DNA of 64,000 nucleotides. Origin: Mikania micrantha. Taxonomy: Eukaryota > Streptophyta > Magnoliopsida > Asterales > Asteraceae. Under the pieces are notes generated by a model that did no database searches, was not told the origin of the DNA, and worked only from the letters and a program-made list of their open reading frames with translations. The DNA lies in the NCBI GenBank assembly GCA_009363875.1, contig CM018682.1, positions 62,890,031-62,954,030 on the forward strand, written 5' to 3'. The position numbers and the translations under genes were made by a program. Positions 1 through 10,069 of this stretch are shown piece after piece (position 1 is the first letter of the stretch; every line of letters starts with the position of its first letter).

Positions 1-1303
1 TAGAATCGTTTACCAGTTAATTTAGTGCGACTAAACCGACGATAACGTAGTGGTACCATAGGTTTGACAAACCGCCGGCGAGTGAGGTCGGTATGTTGAT
101 CATATTTTATCATTGGCCAGTAACGTATGACCGGTAACAGGGCGACACAAGTCAGGTTTGGTAAACGACACATGGCGATATTAATCTACAGTAACTAATT
201 GTAATTAAATTCTTCGATTCCATTGTCTGTTAGACCGAGGAATTGATTTTCTCTCGTGTCATATTATCAGTAATAGTTTCGTTGAAGGCTATGAGAACAC
301 AAATGTGATAGAGGTAAATAGGATGCATTGTGATCTGATTACGTGAGGATCACAATGGATTCCGTTTAGGCTCTATGCATTCCAAGATGAGAACAATATC
401 AATAGGTTAGCTATCACTCCTATTATTAGAAGTGAACTACAGTTAACCCTACCATGAGATAATAATAACAAGGATAAGATTGGATAAATCTATTTTCCTT
501 AAAACACTGAGGGTTTACCAACACTTCGGTTTTGGTAACTTTAATCCCTCATATTTTATTATTCTATCTACATAACACATCAGGTGATGAACATAATCTT
601 ATGGGTGAGTATCAATTGGGATGAACACATGTGAGATAGAAATGGGTATCCATAGTTGTATCACAAGTGGTGTTGAATTATGTTAAGTATGTGGTGGGAT
701 GTCGGCTGGGGCTTGTTCTCCTACGTATGCCCTAAATATAAGCATAACTGATGGGATGAAATACTATTTGTAAATATAACTATGGAGAGGCCATTGTGTG
801 AGACAAAGGAAACAAACTCCAATAAGACTTGTGTATGACTTGTGATTATGAATGTTAACAAATCAATGGTTTTCAATTACTAAACTTATGAACTCACCAA
901 CCTAGTGTTGACTTTGTTTAAATGCATGTTTTCTTAGGTGACGAACAAGTTTAGTCACCAGCATACATGATTTAAGCTAGTGGGCTTTTAGAATACCTAG
1001 CTTCATTTTGTGTTGTGCATATTTTGAATGACAAAACTATGAATCATCTTTTGTAAATCTTGTGCAGATACAAGATAGAAACTCATTGGTTCTTTTTGGG
1101 AAGAATTAGTTAGTTAAATTATGAACATGACAATGTAATTTAACTTTGTAATTATGCATCAATGTCATGTTAGCATTTCTCATATATATATCATGTCCCA
1201 TGTAAACAATCTGATCACTTTGATTATCAAACGATATCGTGCCTCGAGAACTTTCCGCCTGACGGGAAAGTTGATCCAGCCCGCCGGCTCGGGGTGTGAT
1301 AGA
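1..1303 (+). repeat. LTR-like non-coding sequence, probable gypsy LTR end
   Basis: No credible gene is present; the short ORFs overlap on both strands and have no recognisable domain. The segment contains the loose phrase 'gaactcaccaacctagtgttgac' split across 890-915, which resembles U3/R sequence of plant gypsy LTRs, and it ends at a GC-rich stretch closing with 'ggggtgtgata' near 1303, like the TG...CA-type 3' end of a Ty3/gypsy LTR. A short inverted repeat (aactttcc / gggaaagtt) lies at about 1248-1272. I infer a plus-strand LTR or solo LTR whose start is outside the window, possibly inserted into the LTR of the next element. No paired LTR is visible, so this is tentative. Confidence 0.33.
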
Positions 1304-2446
1304 TTTCATATCCGTTTGTATCAAAACCCACAATTTGTCATGCACGACGAACCCTAACATTCAAATTCATACAATTCATTATTATTTGAGGAAATTAACA
1401 GAGGTTTCTTGTTAATCGAAGCTTTTAGAAACTTATGGTATCAATCAATTTGATTTTTGAACTCATTTGGGTAGAAACCCCCCAACACATTTTTGTCTAA
1501 GAACCCTAATAACTAAAATCATAGAATTTGTTGAACTTTTATGAAATTGATAAAGGATTTTCGATAAACAAGGAACTTCGAAACTCTCTGTACAATTTAA
1601 TTTGATTTCTAGATCCATTTTAAATAAAACCCCCAATTCGGTTTGTATGAAGAACCCTAGAACTCGTTTCCATGCAATTCGTTGTTTTTACTTGAATTTG
1701 ATACTGGTTTTTTATTAAACTAAAGATTCTGAAACTACATATATAGTTTAATTTGATTCTTGAATTCGTTCTATTAAAGAACCCCAAATTCGTTCTTAGT
1801 ATAAACCCTAGAACTTGAATTCCTATAATTCGATGTTAAAAGCCGAAATTGACATAGGGTTACGCTTAGTCAGCCATTTTAGAATGTGTAGGAGTAAATT
1901 GTTACCTGTTTTGATGTTCAATTCAAGGAGATCGACTAAAAGGTTGGGGTTCGGCTGCTCCTCAATCCAATTCTTCGATCCAGATGTTCTTGGTTCCAAA
2001 TTTCATGTGCAGAGTATCCTAAGGATGCCGGCTAATGAGTATGAGTGTCCAATTCGGAATGTTAAAGTTGAATTGTGGGAGTTTGGTGATTAACACCTAC
2101 GGTTTTTAACTTTTGGGTTGTCATAGGTTTAATTAGAAAGATAATGGGTTATGTAACTGATGATAATTGATTATCATCATCAATGTGATCATTATGGAGG
2201 TTTAATTCATTTAATTATGATGATTTTAATGTAAATTCGAATTTAAACTTAACTTTCAAACGAATTTTGACTTTTTAGAGTCAAAATTGTGTATTTCTTC
2301 TAATGACATGTTTAATCTTTATAATTTAAGTGTTTTTACACTTGTTTTGATCAATTACAGTCCCTATGGTTTGATTTTGTGTAATTTCCTACAATTCCCG
2401 TTAGATTTCGGTTAACGGGGTAAATCCGAAATGCCGGATTGTCACA
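1304..2446 (-). repeat. 3' LTR (partial) of gypsy element A
   Basis: The minus-strand LTR start TGTGACAATCC lies at 2446, directly after a purine-rich 'caacaaggggatgatg' tract. The first 300 bases resemble the start of the LTR of element B at 42375 (same order of A/T-rich blocks, including the 'gactttttagagtc' palindrome and paired 'gatgatgat' blocks). At about 1370-1830 the sequence holds repeated 'aaccctagaa/aacccta' units every 100-150 bases, also found in the element B LTR at about 42890-43200. No clean 3' end is seen. Confidence 0.55.
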
Positions 2447-2930
2447 TCATCCCCTTGTTGAAGGAATTTTCGTCTCGAAAATTGTTAAATGTTAGAAGTA
2501 GTTTGGACACTACTTTTGAGTTCAAATTGTATGTGTTAGTGCGATATTTAATCATTCTGTGTACTTGTGTGTACTCACACACAAAAATTCAATGTTTGTA
2601 ACATCACACCTAAGTGTGATCGTTCTATGTAATTGTTCGCATGCACACCAATTAGTACACCTAACTGTGAATATTTGTGTTTGATCATACTGTGCTATGT
2701 AACCTTGCAGATAGCAAATTGTTTATAACTAATAATGTTTGTACTACAATGCAATGTAGTACATTAAATGTAGCACATAAAATGTAATGTAGCACATCAA
2801 TTGTAACTAATCATGCTTGAAAGTGTTTAAATTCTACAATGTTTGTATTCAACACAAATGTTTGTAACAAAACCAATTGTATAAGATGTTTGTGCTTACA
2901 ATTTGAAATTTGAAAGTGTTGAAGTGTGAA
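2447..2930 (-). other. pol-to-LTR spacer with two polypurine-tract-like motifs (element A)
   Basis: This non-coding stretch of about 480 bases separates the pol stop from the LTR. A purine motif (minus strand 'caacaagggga') occurs at the end of pol (about 2940-2955) and is repeated immediately before the LTR (about 2447-2465), each preceded by a 'cgggacgaaa' or 'cgagacgaaa' block. In between are degenerate 'tgtttgtaac' and 'gtagcacat' repeats. The same arrangement occurs in element B at 41872-42374. The LTR-adjacent copy is the likely plus-strand primer. Confidence 0.6.
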
Positions 2931-5900
2931 TTATCGCATCGTCCCCTTGTTGAAGGAAACTTCGTCCCGAAATTTAACGTGTTTCTCAGTGTTTGTATTT
3001 GTTGTTTTGAACAGATAGGGATACTTCCTCATCATTTGATCTTTCCTTTCCCATGTGAATTCAGGTCCACGTCTTGAATTCCACCAGACCTTGACTATCG
3101 GGATTTTACTTTGTTTGAGTTGTTTGACCTCTCGGTCCATGATTTCTACTGGTTCCTCGATGAACCCTAACTGTTCGTCCACCTGTATCTCTTCAAGTGG
3201 CACTACCAATGTCTCATCGGAAAGACATTTCTTTAAATTTGAAACATGAAATACATCATGAACTCCGCTGAGTTCATCCGGTAATTTGAGTTGATACGCT
3301 ACTAGGCCAATCCTTTTCAGAATCTCAAAAGGCGCTACGTAACGTGGGCTAAGCTTTTCACGTTTACCAAATCGTATCACACCTTTCCAAGGTGATACTT
3401 TTAGAAGAACTCGGACTCCTGCTTGAAATTCCAACTACTTGCGACGTTTCTCAGCGTAACTCTTTTGTCGATCCCGAGCCGCTGCCATACGGTTCCAGAT
3501 TTGTACAATTTTCTCTGTCGTCTCATGTACTAATTCAGGTCATGTTATTTGACTGTCACCAATTTCAGCCCAACAAACTGGTGATCGACATTTGCGACCG
3601 TATAAAGCCTCAGATGGTGCCGCTTGAATGCTTGTGTGATAACTGTTGTTGTAAGAGAATTCCACTAACGGTAAGCGGTTTTCCCAGCTATCACCATAGT
3701 CAATTACACACGCTCGTAGCATATCCTCGAGTGTCTGAATCGTACGTTCACTCTGGCTATCGGTTTGTGGATGATATGCGGTACTCATGTCTAAACGACT
3801 TCCCAATGACTTATGGAGTGATTTCCCAAAAGTTTGAAGTGAATTGAGCATCTCGATCTGATATGATGGAAATTGGTACGCCATATCGCGATACCACTTC
3901 CTTAATGTAAATACGAGTCAACTTCTCCATTTTGTCAGTTTCCTTAATTGCTAGGAAATGTGCAGACTTCGTTAATCGATCGACAATTACCCATATCGTA
4001 TCACAACCATTTGGTGTACGGGGTAACTTAATAATGAAATCCATCGAAATCTGTTCCCACTTCCATATAGGTAATTCTGGTTGTTGCAATAAACCAGATG
4101 GTTTTTGATATTCAACTTTGACTTTAGAACAAGTCAAACATTTGCTAACGTACTTAGCAATGTCGGCTTTCATGTGAGGCCACCAATAAAGTGTCTTTAA
4201 GTCATGATACATCTTGTCTGACCCCGGATGGACTGAATATCTAGAATTGTGCGCTTCATCCATCACGAGTTCCCTTATGCCACCATGCAAAGGTATCCAA
4301 AGTCGATTCATGAAGCAACGAGTTCCATCAAGCATGACTTCTAGTTGTTTTTCCATTCCTCGTTAGGATTCCTGTTCCAAGTTATCCCTTTCTAAGGCTT
4401 CAAGCTGAGCACTGCGTACCTTGTCAGGTAATTCAGTATGTATCGTTAACATAAGTGCGTGAACCCGTGTTATTGGTGTTGTATCTTTTCTGCTTAAAGC
4501 ATCAACTACCACGTTAACTTTTCCCGGATGATATTTGATCGTGCATTCATAGTCGTTCAACAACTCGACCCACCGTCGCTGTCTCATATTGAGCTCCTTC
4601 TGATCAAAGATATGTTGCAAACTCTTATGATCAGTGTAAATGATACACCTGGTTCCATATAAGTAGTGTCTCCAAATCTTCAAAGCAAACACCACTGCTC
4701 CTAATTCCAAGTCATGAGTAGTGTAATTCTTTTCGTGTGGTCGCAATTGTCGTGAAGCGTAAGCAAACACTTTATCGTGTTGCATCAACACACATCCCAA
4801 ACCCTGGGCAGATGCGTCGCAATACACCACAAAGTCTTCTGTTCCTTTCGGTAAGGATAGAATCGGTGCACTGTAGAGTTTTTGTTTCATTAACTGAAAT
4901 GCAGCTTCCTGTTTGTTTGTCCGGTCATACTTCCTTCCTTTGTGAGTAAGAGCTGTAAGTGGTTGAGCGATTTTTGAGAAACCTTCAATGAATCGTCGAT
5001 AGTAACCCGCCAAACCTAGGAATTGTCGTACCTCGGTAGGGTTCTTTGGTGCTTCCCAATTCTTAATCGCCTCAATTTTTGTTGGATCAACATGTATACC
5101 CTTTTCATTGACTATATGACCCAAGAATTGAACTTCTCGCATCCAGAAGTCACATTTCAAGAACTTTGCGTACAATTGTTCTTGTTTAAGTAATTCTAAC
5201 ATCAATTGAAGATGTTTAGCATGCTCCTCCTCGGTCTGAGAATAAATGAGAATGTCATCAATGAAAACAATGACAAACTTATCAAGATAAGGTTTGCAGA
5301 CTCGATTCATGAGATCCATGAATACTGCTGGAGCGTTTGTCAACCCAAATGGCATGACCAAGAATTCGTAATGGCCATAACGTGTTCTGAATAATGTCTT
5401 TGGAATATCTTCTTCTTCTACTCTAAGTTGATGGTAACCAGATCTAAGATCAATCTTCGAATAGTAACTCGAACCTTGTAACTGATTGAACATATCATCA
5501 ATTCGAGGTAACGGATACCGGTTTTTGATGGTAACTTTGTTAAGTTCCCGGTAATCGATACACATACGGAAAGTCCCGTCCTTTTTCTTAACAAATACGA
5601 CTGGGGCTCCCCAAGGTGAAAAACTAGGTCGTATAAAGCCCTTATCCAACAACTCTTGCAGTTGTGTAGATAACTCTTGCATTTCAAATAGTGCAAGTTG
5701 ATAAGGCGCTCTAGCTATCGGTGTTGCGTCTGGTGTAAGGTCGATTCAGAATTTCACCTGCCTAGTAGGACGTAATCCCGGTAGGTCTTCTGGAAATACT
5801 TCAGAAAAGTCACATACCATTGGAATGTCTTCGATCTTTTTCTCAGGTATCGGCTTCTCGGTTATAAGTGCTATAACTGTTGTATGACCTTTACGCAAAC

Positions 5901-6300
5901 AATTGTGTGCCTTCATACAGGAGATGATGTTCAGTGAAGTGTCGCTCCTTTCGCCTATGATAGACAAAGTTTCCCCGCTAGGGAGACGTATGCGCACAAC
6001 CTTGTCGTGGAAAATTATCTCAAGTTCGTTCTCAGACAACTAATTCATACTTACTACGACATCAAAACTGTCAGGCGTGAATGGGATGAGATCAATTTTA
6101 AACTTATGACTTGCTAGCTTTATGGTGCATTCAGAATACGCTTAGTTACAATTAATTTACCATCAGCTAGCTCTACAGTGTATTTAGCCTCTAATGGTGT
6201 TGAGGTTATGGCAAATATTCCACTAAATTCATTAGATCTAAAGCTCTTTTATGTTCCAGTATCAAACAACACAGATCATAACATTTGTTTATCACATATG
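2931..6300 (-). pseudogene. pol: gypsy pol polyprotein: protease, RT, RNase H, integrase, chromodomain-like end (broken)
   Basis: Domains in order along the minus strand: aspartic protease with an FDTG active site near 6270 and a VELADGK block near 6175; reverse transcriptase (4650-5680) with KKDGTFRMCIDYRELN, MPFGLTNAP and the catalytic FIDD box; RNase H (4440-4830) with CDAS, ELGAVVFALK and TDHKSL; integrase (3540-4356) with an HHCC zinc finger (H..YSVHPG...CLTCSK), catalytic SMDF, SDRDAQF and the later E in SQSERT; and a C-terminal block (2931-3434) containing VKVWWNSRRGPEFTWER, typical of chromovirus ends. Damage: in-frame stops in the protease part, a stop at 5746-5748 between protease and RT, a stop at 4363-4365 between RNase H and integrase, a frameshift near 3811-3884 inside integrase and a stop near 3435. 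RT is intact over 439 codons. It would have produced cDNA and integrated it; it cannot do so now as a single product. Confidence 0.88.
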
Positions 6301-8179
6301 TACTTCCAGTGAGGCCGAGCTTTTCTCTATGCTTCTTATGATCATGAAGGCTTGTCCTCTCAGACCATTGTTTTCGTTCCTTTTGTTGTTACTACCAGTG
6401 CGGTTCAATTGAAGTGCCCTGGCTTCTTGCATCCAAAGCATCCTTTGAGTGTTTCTTGTTGTTGTTGTGGTCATTGAGAACTCTGCTCAATAGACACATG
6501 AAATCAGACTTCGTTCTTCGCTTGATAGGTAATCTTTACAGATGTTCACAAGTAGGTGTTTTGACATACATTTGAAGTTATCCAGGTGAAGTGCAAAGTC
6601 GCACCGTGAGGGTTTTATGAACACAGGGTAACCAAAACTACAGCTGGAAATTTGATGAGTGTTATGTTGCAATCCCGATATGTTAACTGAATTCGTTACA
6701 ACCACCAGAATGAAGGATAGGCGAATATTTTATGTATGTGTTTAGAAAATAGGCTCACAATAGAATTTGCCATAATTCATGCGTACTAGTAAATTCACGA
6801 TTACGTTGCGCACCATGATCGTCAATTTACATTACATAAGAATTCTAGTTCCTCTTACGTTGAGCTATTTGGTTTTGTGGGATTCAGAGTTTATTCAGGA
6901 CATCAGGATTCAGACAATAGTCACATAATGTATGATTGGATAGTCTATCCAAAGAAATACTTAGGGATAGTTACTTGAGTTGAATGCTAGTATAGGGTCT
7001 TGTGTAGATCCTTCAAGGATAGCTATTCTGCTTGAGTGTGTTTTTCTTATGTAGCCTGATGTCGAGGCACTCATTATGTGGGTGTTGGTGTAGCTATTTG
7101 GAGTTGACCACCTTGCAGTCAATGTATCTCTCATAAGTTCCCAAATTGTTAGTTGACTCACAATAGAGGTCACCAAGGTTTTCATATAATGTAACTTGCC
7201 TTCACGTATGCACCTGTAACGAAAATCTTTCCCGCACGATCCTCTAGTGTCGGCTTGGTGGTACTTCAAGCGTGACAAGATGTTGGGTTTGAATTCTCAT
7301 CTTACAATTCATGAGTTCATAAGGTGGTCTTTGTAAACCGTACATGTGGAAGTACAAAGAGCTACAAGAATGTTGTCGAGGAGTTAGAAAGAAAGTTGAT
7401 GTTTTCTTATCAAAGCCGAAACCACAGTCTTATTAACCTTTGTCAGTGTTGTAAAGAGTGATGGATCATTTGTCAAAATTAGAAGTTTAGTAGAACTAGT
7501 AGATATAGTCCCGAACTAAGGAATGGTTTTGTTGTGTCATTGGGTTATTTCATCCGCTGACTTGTTCTAGTGAATCATAGGGTCTATTTAATCCCTCGAC
7601 TTGTTTTAGTGAGTCACAGAGCCTATTTCATCCCTTGACTTGTTTTAGTGAGTCTTAGAGCCTATTTCATCCCTTGACTTGTTTTAGTGAGTCACAGAGC
7701 CTATTTCATTCCTTGACTTCTTTTATTGAATCACAGAGTCTATTTCATCCCTTGACTTGTTTTATTGAGTCACAGATCCTATTTCATCCCTTGACTTGTT
7801 TTAGTGAATCACAGAGCCTAGTTCATCTTCCTAGTAATCCAGTAATCTATCCAGCTATCTCTCACATGTTTTGAATCTCCCGATTCATACATGTAACAAA
7901 AGCTACAAATGCTTGATCTGGTGGGTATCTTAGAGTAGGTAATGTCCAACTACTAATAGCATCAGCAGCAGATGGCGGAGGTACTCTCTTCTCACGCACC
8001 CAGCTGCAAATGAATCAGGGAAACCACTGCCAATACTGGTCGTTCTCCCTCTGTCGTATGTGTATCTCCTCATCATAGTGAATCATGTCATCCATTGGTT
8101 TAAGTTGCCTCTTCTTGGATGTTGGTGATGATACAACTTAATGTTCCCTGTCACTAGTAGGTGTGGATGGTGATGCCAT
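6301..8179 (-). pseudogene. gag: gypsy gag remnant and leader (element A)
   Basis: The likely gag start is the minus-strand ATG at 8179, beginning MASPSTPTSD, about 120 bases after the primer binding site, which is the expected position. The frame is broken by stops within a few dozen codons. Near 6470-6360 the stretch 'QEARALQLNR...LRGQAFMI' resembles the linker between the gag zinc knuckle and protease in plant gypsy elements, but no intact CCHC knuckle remains. The middle (6490-7540) shows only short ORFs that I cannot assign, and 7543-7850 is a tandem repeat. Gag would form the virus-like particle in an active element; this copy cannot. Confidence 0.5.
7543..7850 (+). repeat. 39-bp tandem repeat, about seven to eight units
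   Basis: Units beginning 'gcctatttcatcccttgac' recur at 7582, 7621, 7660, 7699, 7738, 7777 and 7816, with a more diverged unit at 7543. The spacing is exactly 39 bases, divisible by three, so the plus strand stays open and shows a repeated 'FHPLTCF(I/S)ESQSL' unit; this is most likely an accident of the repeat, because it lies inside the gag region of a minus-strand gypsy element. Units differ by one to four bases. Confidence 0.9.
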
Positions 8180-8297
8180 GTTTATTACATAATACCATAT
8201 GTAATTGCTATGCAAACTATCGTGTAAGCAAGTGTGTTTAATGGCCAACAGTTATAGTCTAAGTCTATCAATGCAAACCTAGTTCGCTATAACCAAT

Positions 8298-8311
8298 GTC
8301 TCTGATACCAA
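8298..8311 (-). other. Primer binding site, initiator tRNA-Met (element A)
   Basis: On the minus strand TTGGTATCAGAGAC follows the LTR end by two bases. It complements the 3' end of plant initiator tRNA-Met (TGGTATCAGAGC core), the standard primer of plant gypsy and copia elements. It fixes the orientation of element A and the boundary of its 5' LTR at 8314. Confidence 0.85.
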
Positions 8312-8313
8312 TC

Positions 8314-8909
8314 TGTCACACCCCCAAATTTCAACTAACAGAATCATACCATTTAGGGCGTGACAAACCAGGATCTCATTCATTAGACATAGCGAAAGAC
8401 CTCTATATTCTTTTCAAACATAAATTTGGTCTAAATTGTAACATCAAAGTTTCTACTTTTCAAATATCATTCAGAAAGTTAAACCCACATATATGTTTGT
8501 GTGAATTGTCACCCACGCAAACACACTGTCAATTTAAGATTCGCAAATTATATTGAACTGTTGTTTTGAATTGACATTCTCACTGACGGACACAACTAAA
8601 CTTAACTGTTTCCACATTGTTATGATTGATTTCGCATTGTTTTCTCATGAAATTGTCGGCTATCTGATTCCTGTAATTTGTGGGAATCAAATCACAACCG
8701 ATATGTTTATGTCATTTGTACTCACCATTGTTATTTCACATGTGTTGTTGTATATTTATATTTCAATTCTCATTGAAATACTTACAACTGTTAAATGTTT
8801 TCATAAAATTGTTATCACATACTATTTATCACATAGTATTTACACGTAGTTATGAGTAAAAGTACACATACCGTACGGATTGCCGGACGGTCAGGTACTA
8901 GTTGTCACA
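8314..8909 (-). repeat. 5' LTR of gypsy element A (about 596 bp)
   Basis: On the plus strand the segment begins tgtcacaccccc at 8314 and ends gttgtcaca at 8909, so on the element strand it reads TGTGACAAC ... GGGTGTGACA. The first 150 bases match the reversed 3' end of the LTR of element B (the 'agggcgtgacaaaccaggatct' region, 8355-8376, followed by 'cattagacatag'). It is much shorter than the 1860-bp LTR of element B and diverges upstream, so it is either a short subfamily or a deleted copy. Confidence 0.55.
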
Positions 8910-8979
8910 ATTATGTCCTTTAATTATGCAATATAATATGTAATGTATTTGATTATAAGGTTATCTATAACATTAAATT

Positions 8980-10060
8980 GTATCGATCCTTTTTGGACAA
9001 ATCTTGACTTGTTATCGTCTCTATATGTGGATTATGGTGATCTTGGTTATGAAAAGAATGTGGAAAATTTTAAAGAAACCTTTAGCAAGTAATCAAAACC
9101 TGTCAAGTCCAACTTATTAAGAATGTTACGAGAGATTTTTGATTCATCAATAAGTTTGATTGTTGAACCCTTGATTAGAAAAAATAATCATGGACGTCCA
9201 AAAAAGAAACATACGGATACTTTGACTCAAGTTCCCCATAGATATAGGTGTTCAAACATGTCAAATTTCGTCGTGTTAAATAATGATGACATAAGTTACA
9301 AACCAGCAAGACATAGTTCGTTCTTAGTGGACTTAGACGTGGAACCATCAGAGCAAGATTGTCACTTGTTAGACTTAAACAAGGAACCATCAGAGCAAGG
9401 TTGTCACTTAATAAACCTGAATGAAGAAACAAGATAGTGTAATTCATTATACATGCATCCACTAATGAAAGAAATTCCAAAAATCTTTCATCCTTATATC
9501 AAGCATATACAAACGTAATCGATGATGGAAATTGTGGATTTCGAGCAATAGTTGCTTCTGTTGGGTATGGTGAAGTCGAATGGCTCTACATCAGAGAACA
9601 ACTTTTAGATGAATTATTAAATTCATACAGTGCTTACGAAAAAGTTTTAACAATTGGAATCAATGAAATACACACTTCATTGTCGTTCTCAAATTCACCC
9701 GCACCACTAGAACATTTGATGGTTATGCCTGAGATTGGTATCCTGATTGCCAACAGGTTTGGAGTGATTCTCCATTATTTGAGCAACCAAGGATGTATAA
9801 CTTGCTTTACTTTATGGAGAGGTCTGGAAGAGTTTTATCACCCAAATAATTACAATTGCAAATGTGTACGGTAACCTTTATGTGATGGTACAATTAGAGA
9901 GAGATAGAGAGAGAGTACCCCATGCCTTGTATTTCAGCATATTGGGTTCGACACAGAGGTCCTTCTGCAGTTGGATGGCAAACCATATTATGCAATGTTT
10001 AGATTTTTTTTTAAACAACACAATCCTTGTAATCATGATAAAACTTTTATACACATTGAA
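8980..10060 (+). pseudogene. MULE-type transposon protein remnant with OTU-like protease domain
   Basis: Plus-strand segments read as a decayed C-terminal part of a Mutator-like (FAR1/MURA-related) transposon protein. Near 8990-9240 are 'PFWTNLDLLSSLYVDYGD' and 'EPLIRKNNHGRPKKKHTD', matching the basic GRPK linker found before the OTU domain in these plant proteins. From about 9500 comes the OTU-like cysteine protease core: 'VIDDGNCGFRAIVASVG' (the D-G-x-C catalytic block), then 'WLYIREQLLDEL', 'LMVMPEIGILIANRFGVILHYLS' and a terminal 'PHALYFSILGS...W' block to about 10000. The reading is broken by a stop near 9437 and by frame changes between 9437 and 9680 and near 9870. OTU domains in hosts cut ubiquitin; their role in transposons is not established. 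It starts immediately beyond the 5' LTR of element A, which may have truncated it. Confidence 0.62.
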
Positions 10061-10069
10061 GATTAGTTA

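Larger units (their letters stand above)
1304..8909 (-). mobile_element. Ty3/gypsy chromovirus-type retrotransposon, decayed (element A)
   Basis: Read on the minus strand the order is 5' LTR (8909-8314), primer binding site matching initiator tRNA-Met (about 8311-8298), gag remnant, protease, reverse transcriptase, RNase H, integrase, C-terminal chromodomain-like region, polypurine tracts and 3' LTR starting TGTGACAATCC at 2446. The protein order RT-RH-INT defines Ty3/gypsy, and the conserved C-terminal block after integrase is typical of the Tekay/Del side of the chromoviruses (lineage is my inference). Several stops and frameshifts break gag-pol, so the copy is non-autonomous and old. The 3' LTR seems to be interrupted or replaced near 1303, so no target duplication could be established. 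A related element (B) lies at 39726-44234 on the opposite strand. Confidence 0.85.

Noticed and set aside
1106..1357. Two opposed short ORFs at 1106-1360
   Set aside because: Same DNA open on both strands in an LTR-like context; no domain.
7674..7874. Plus-strand ORF with repeated FHPLTCF(I/S)ESQSL units
   Set aside because: It arises entirely from the 39-bp tandem repeat inside a minus-strand gypsy element.
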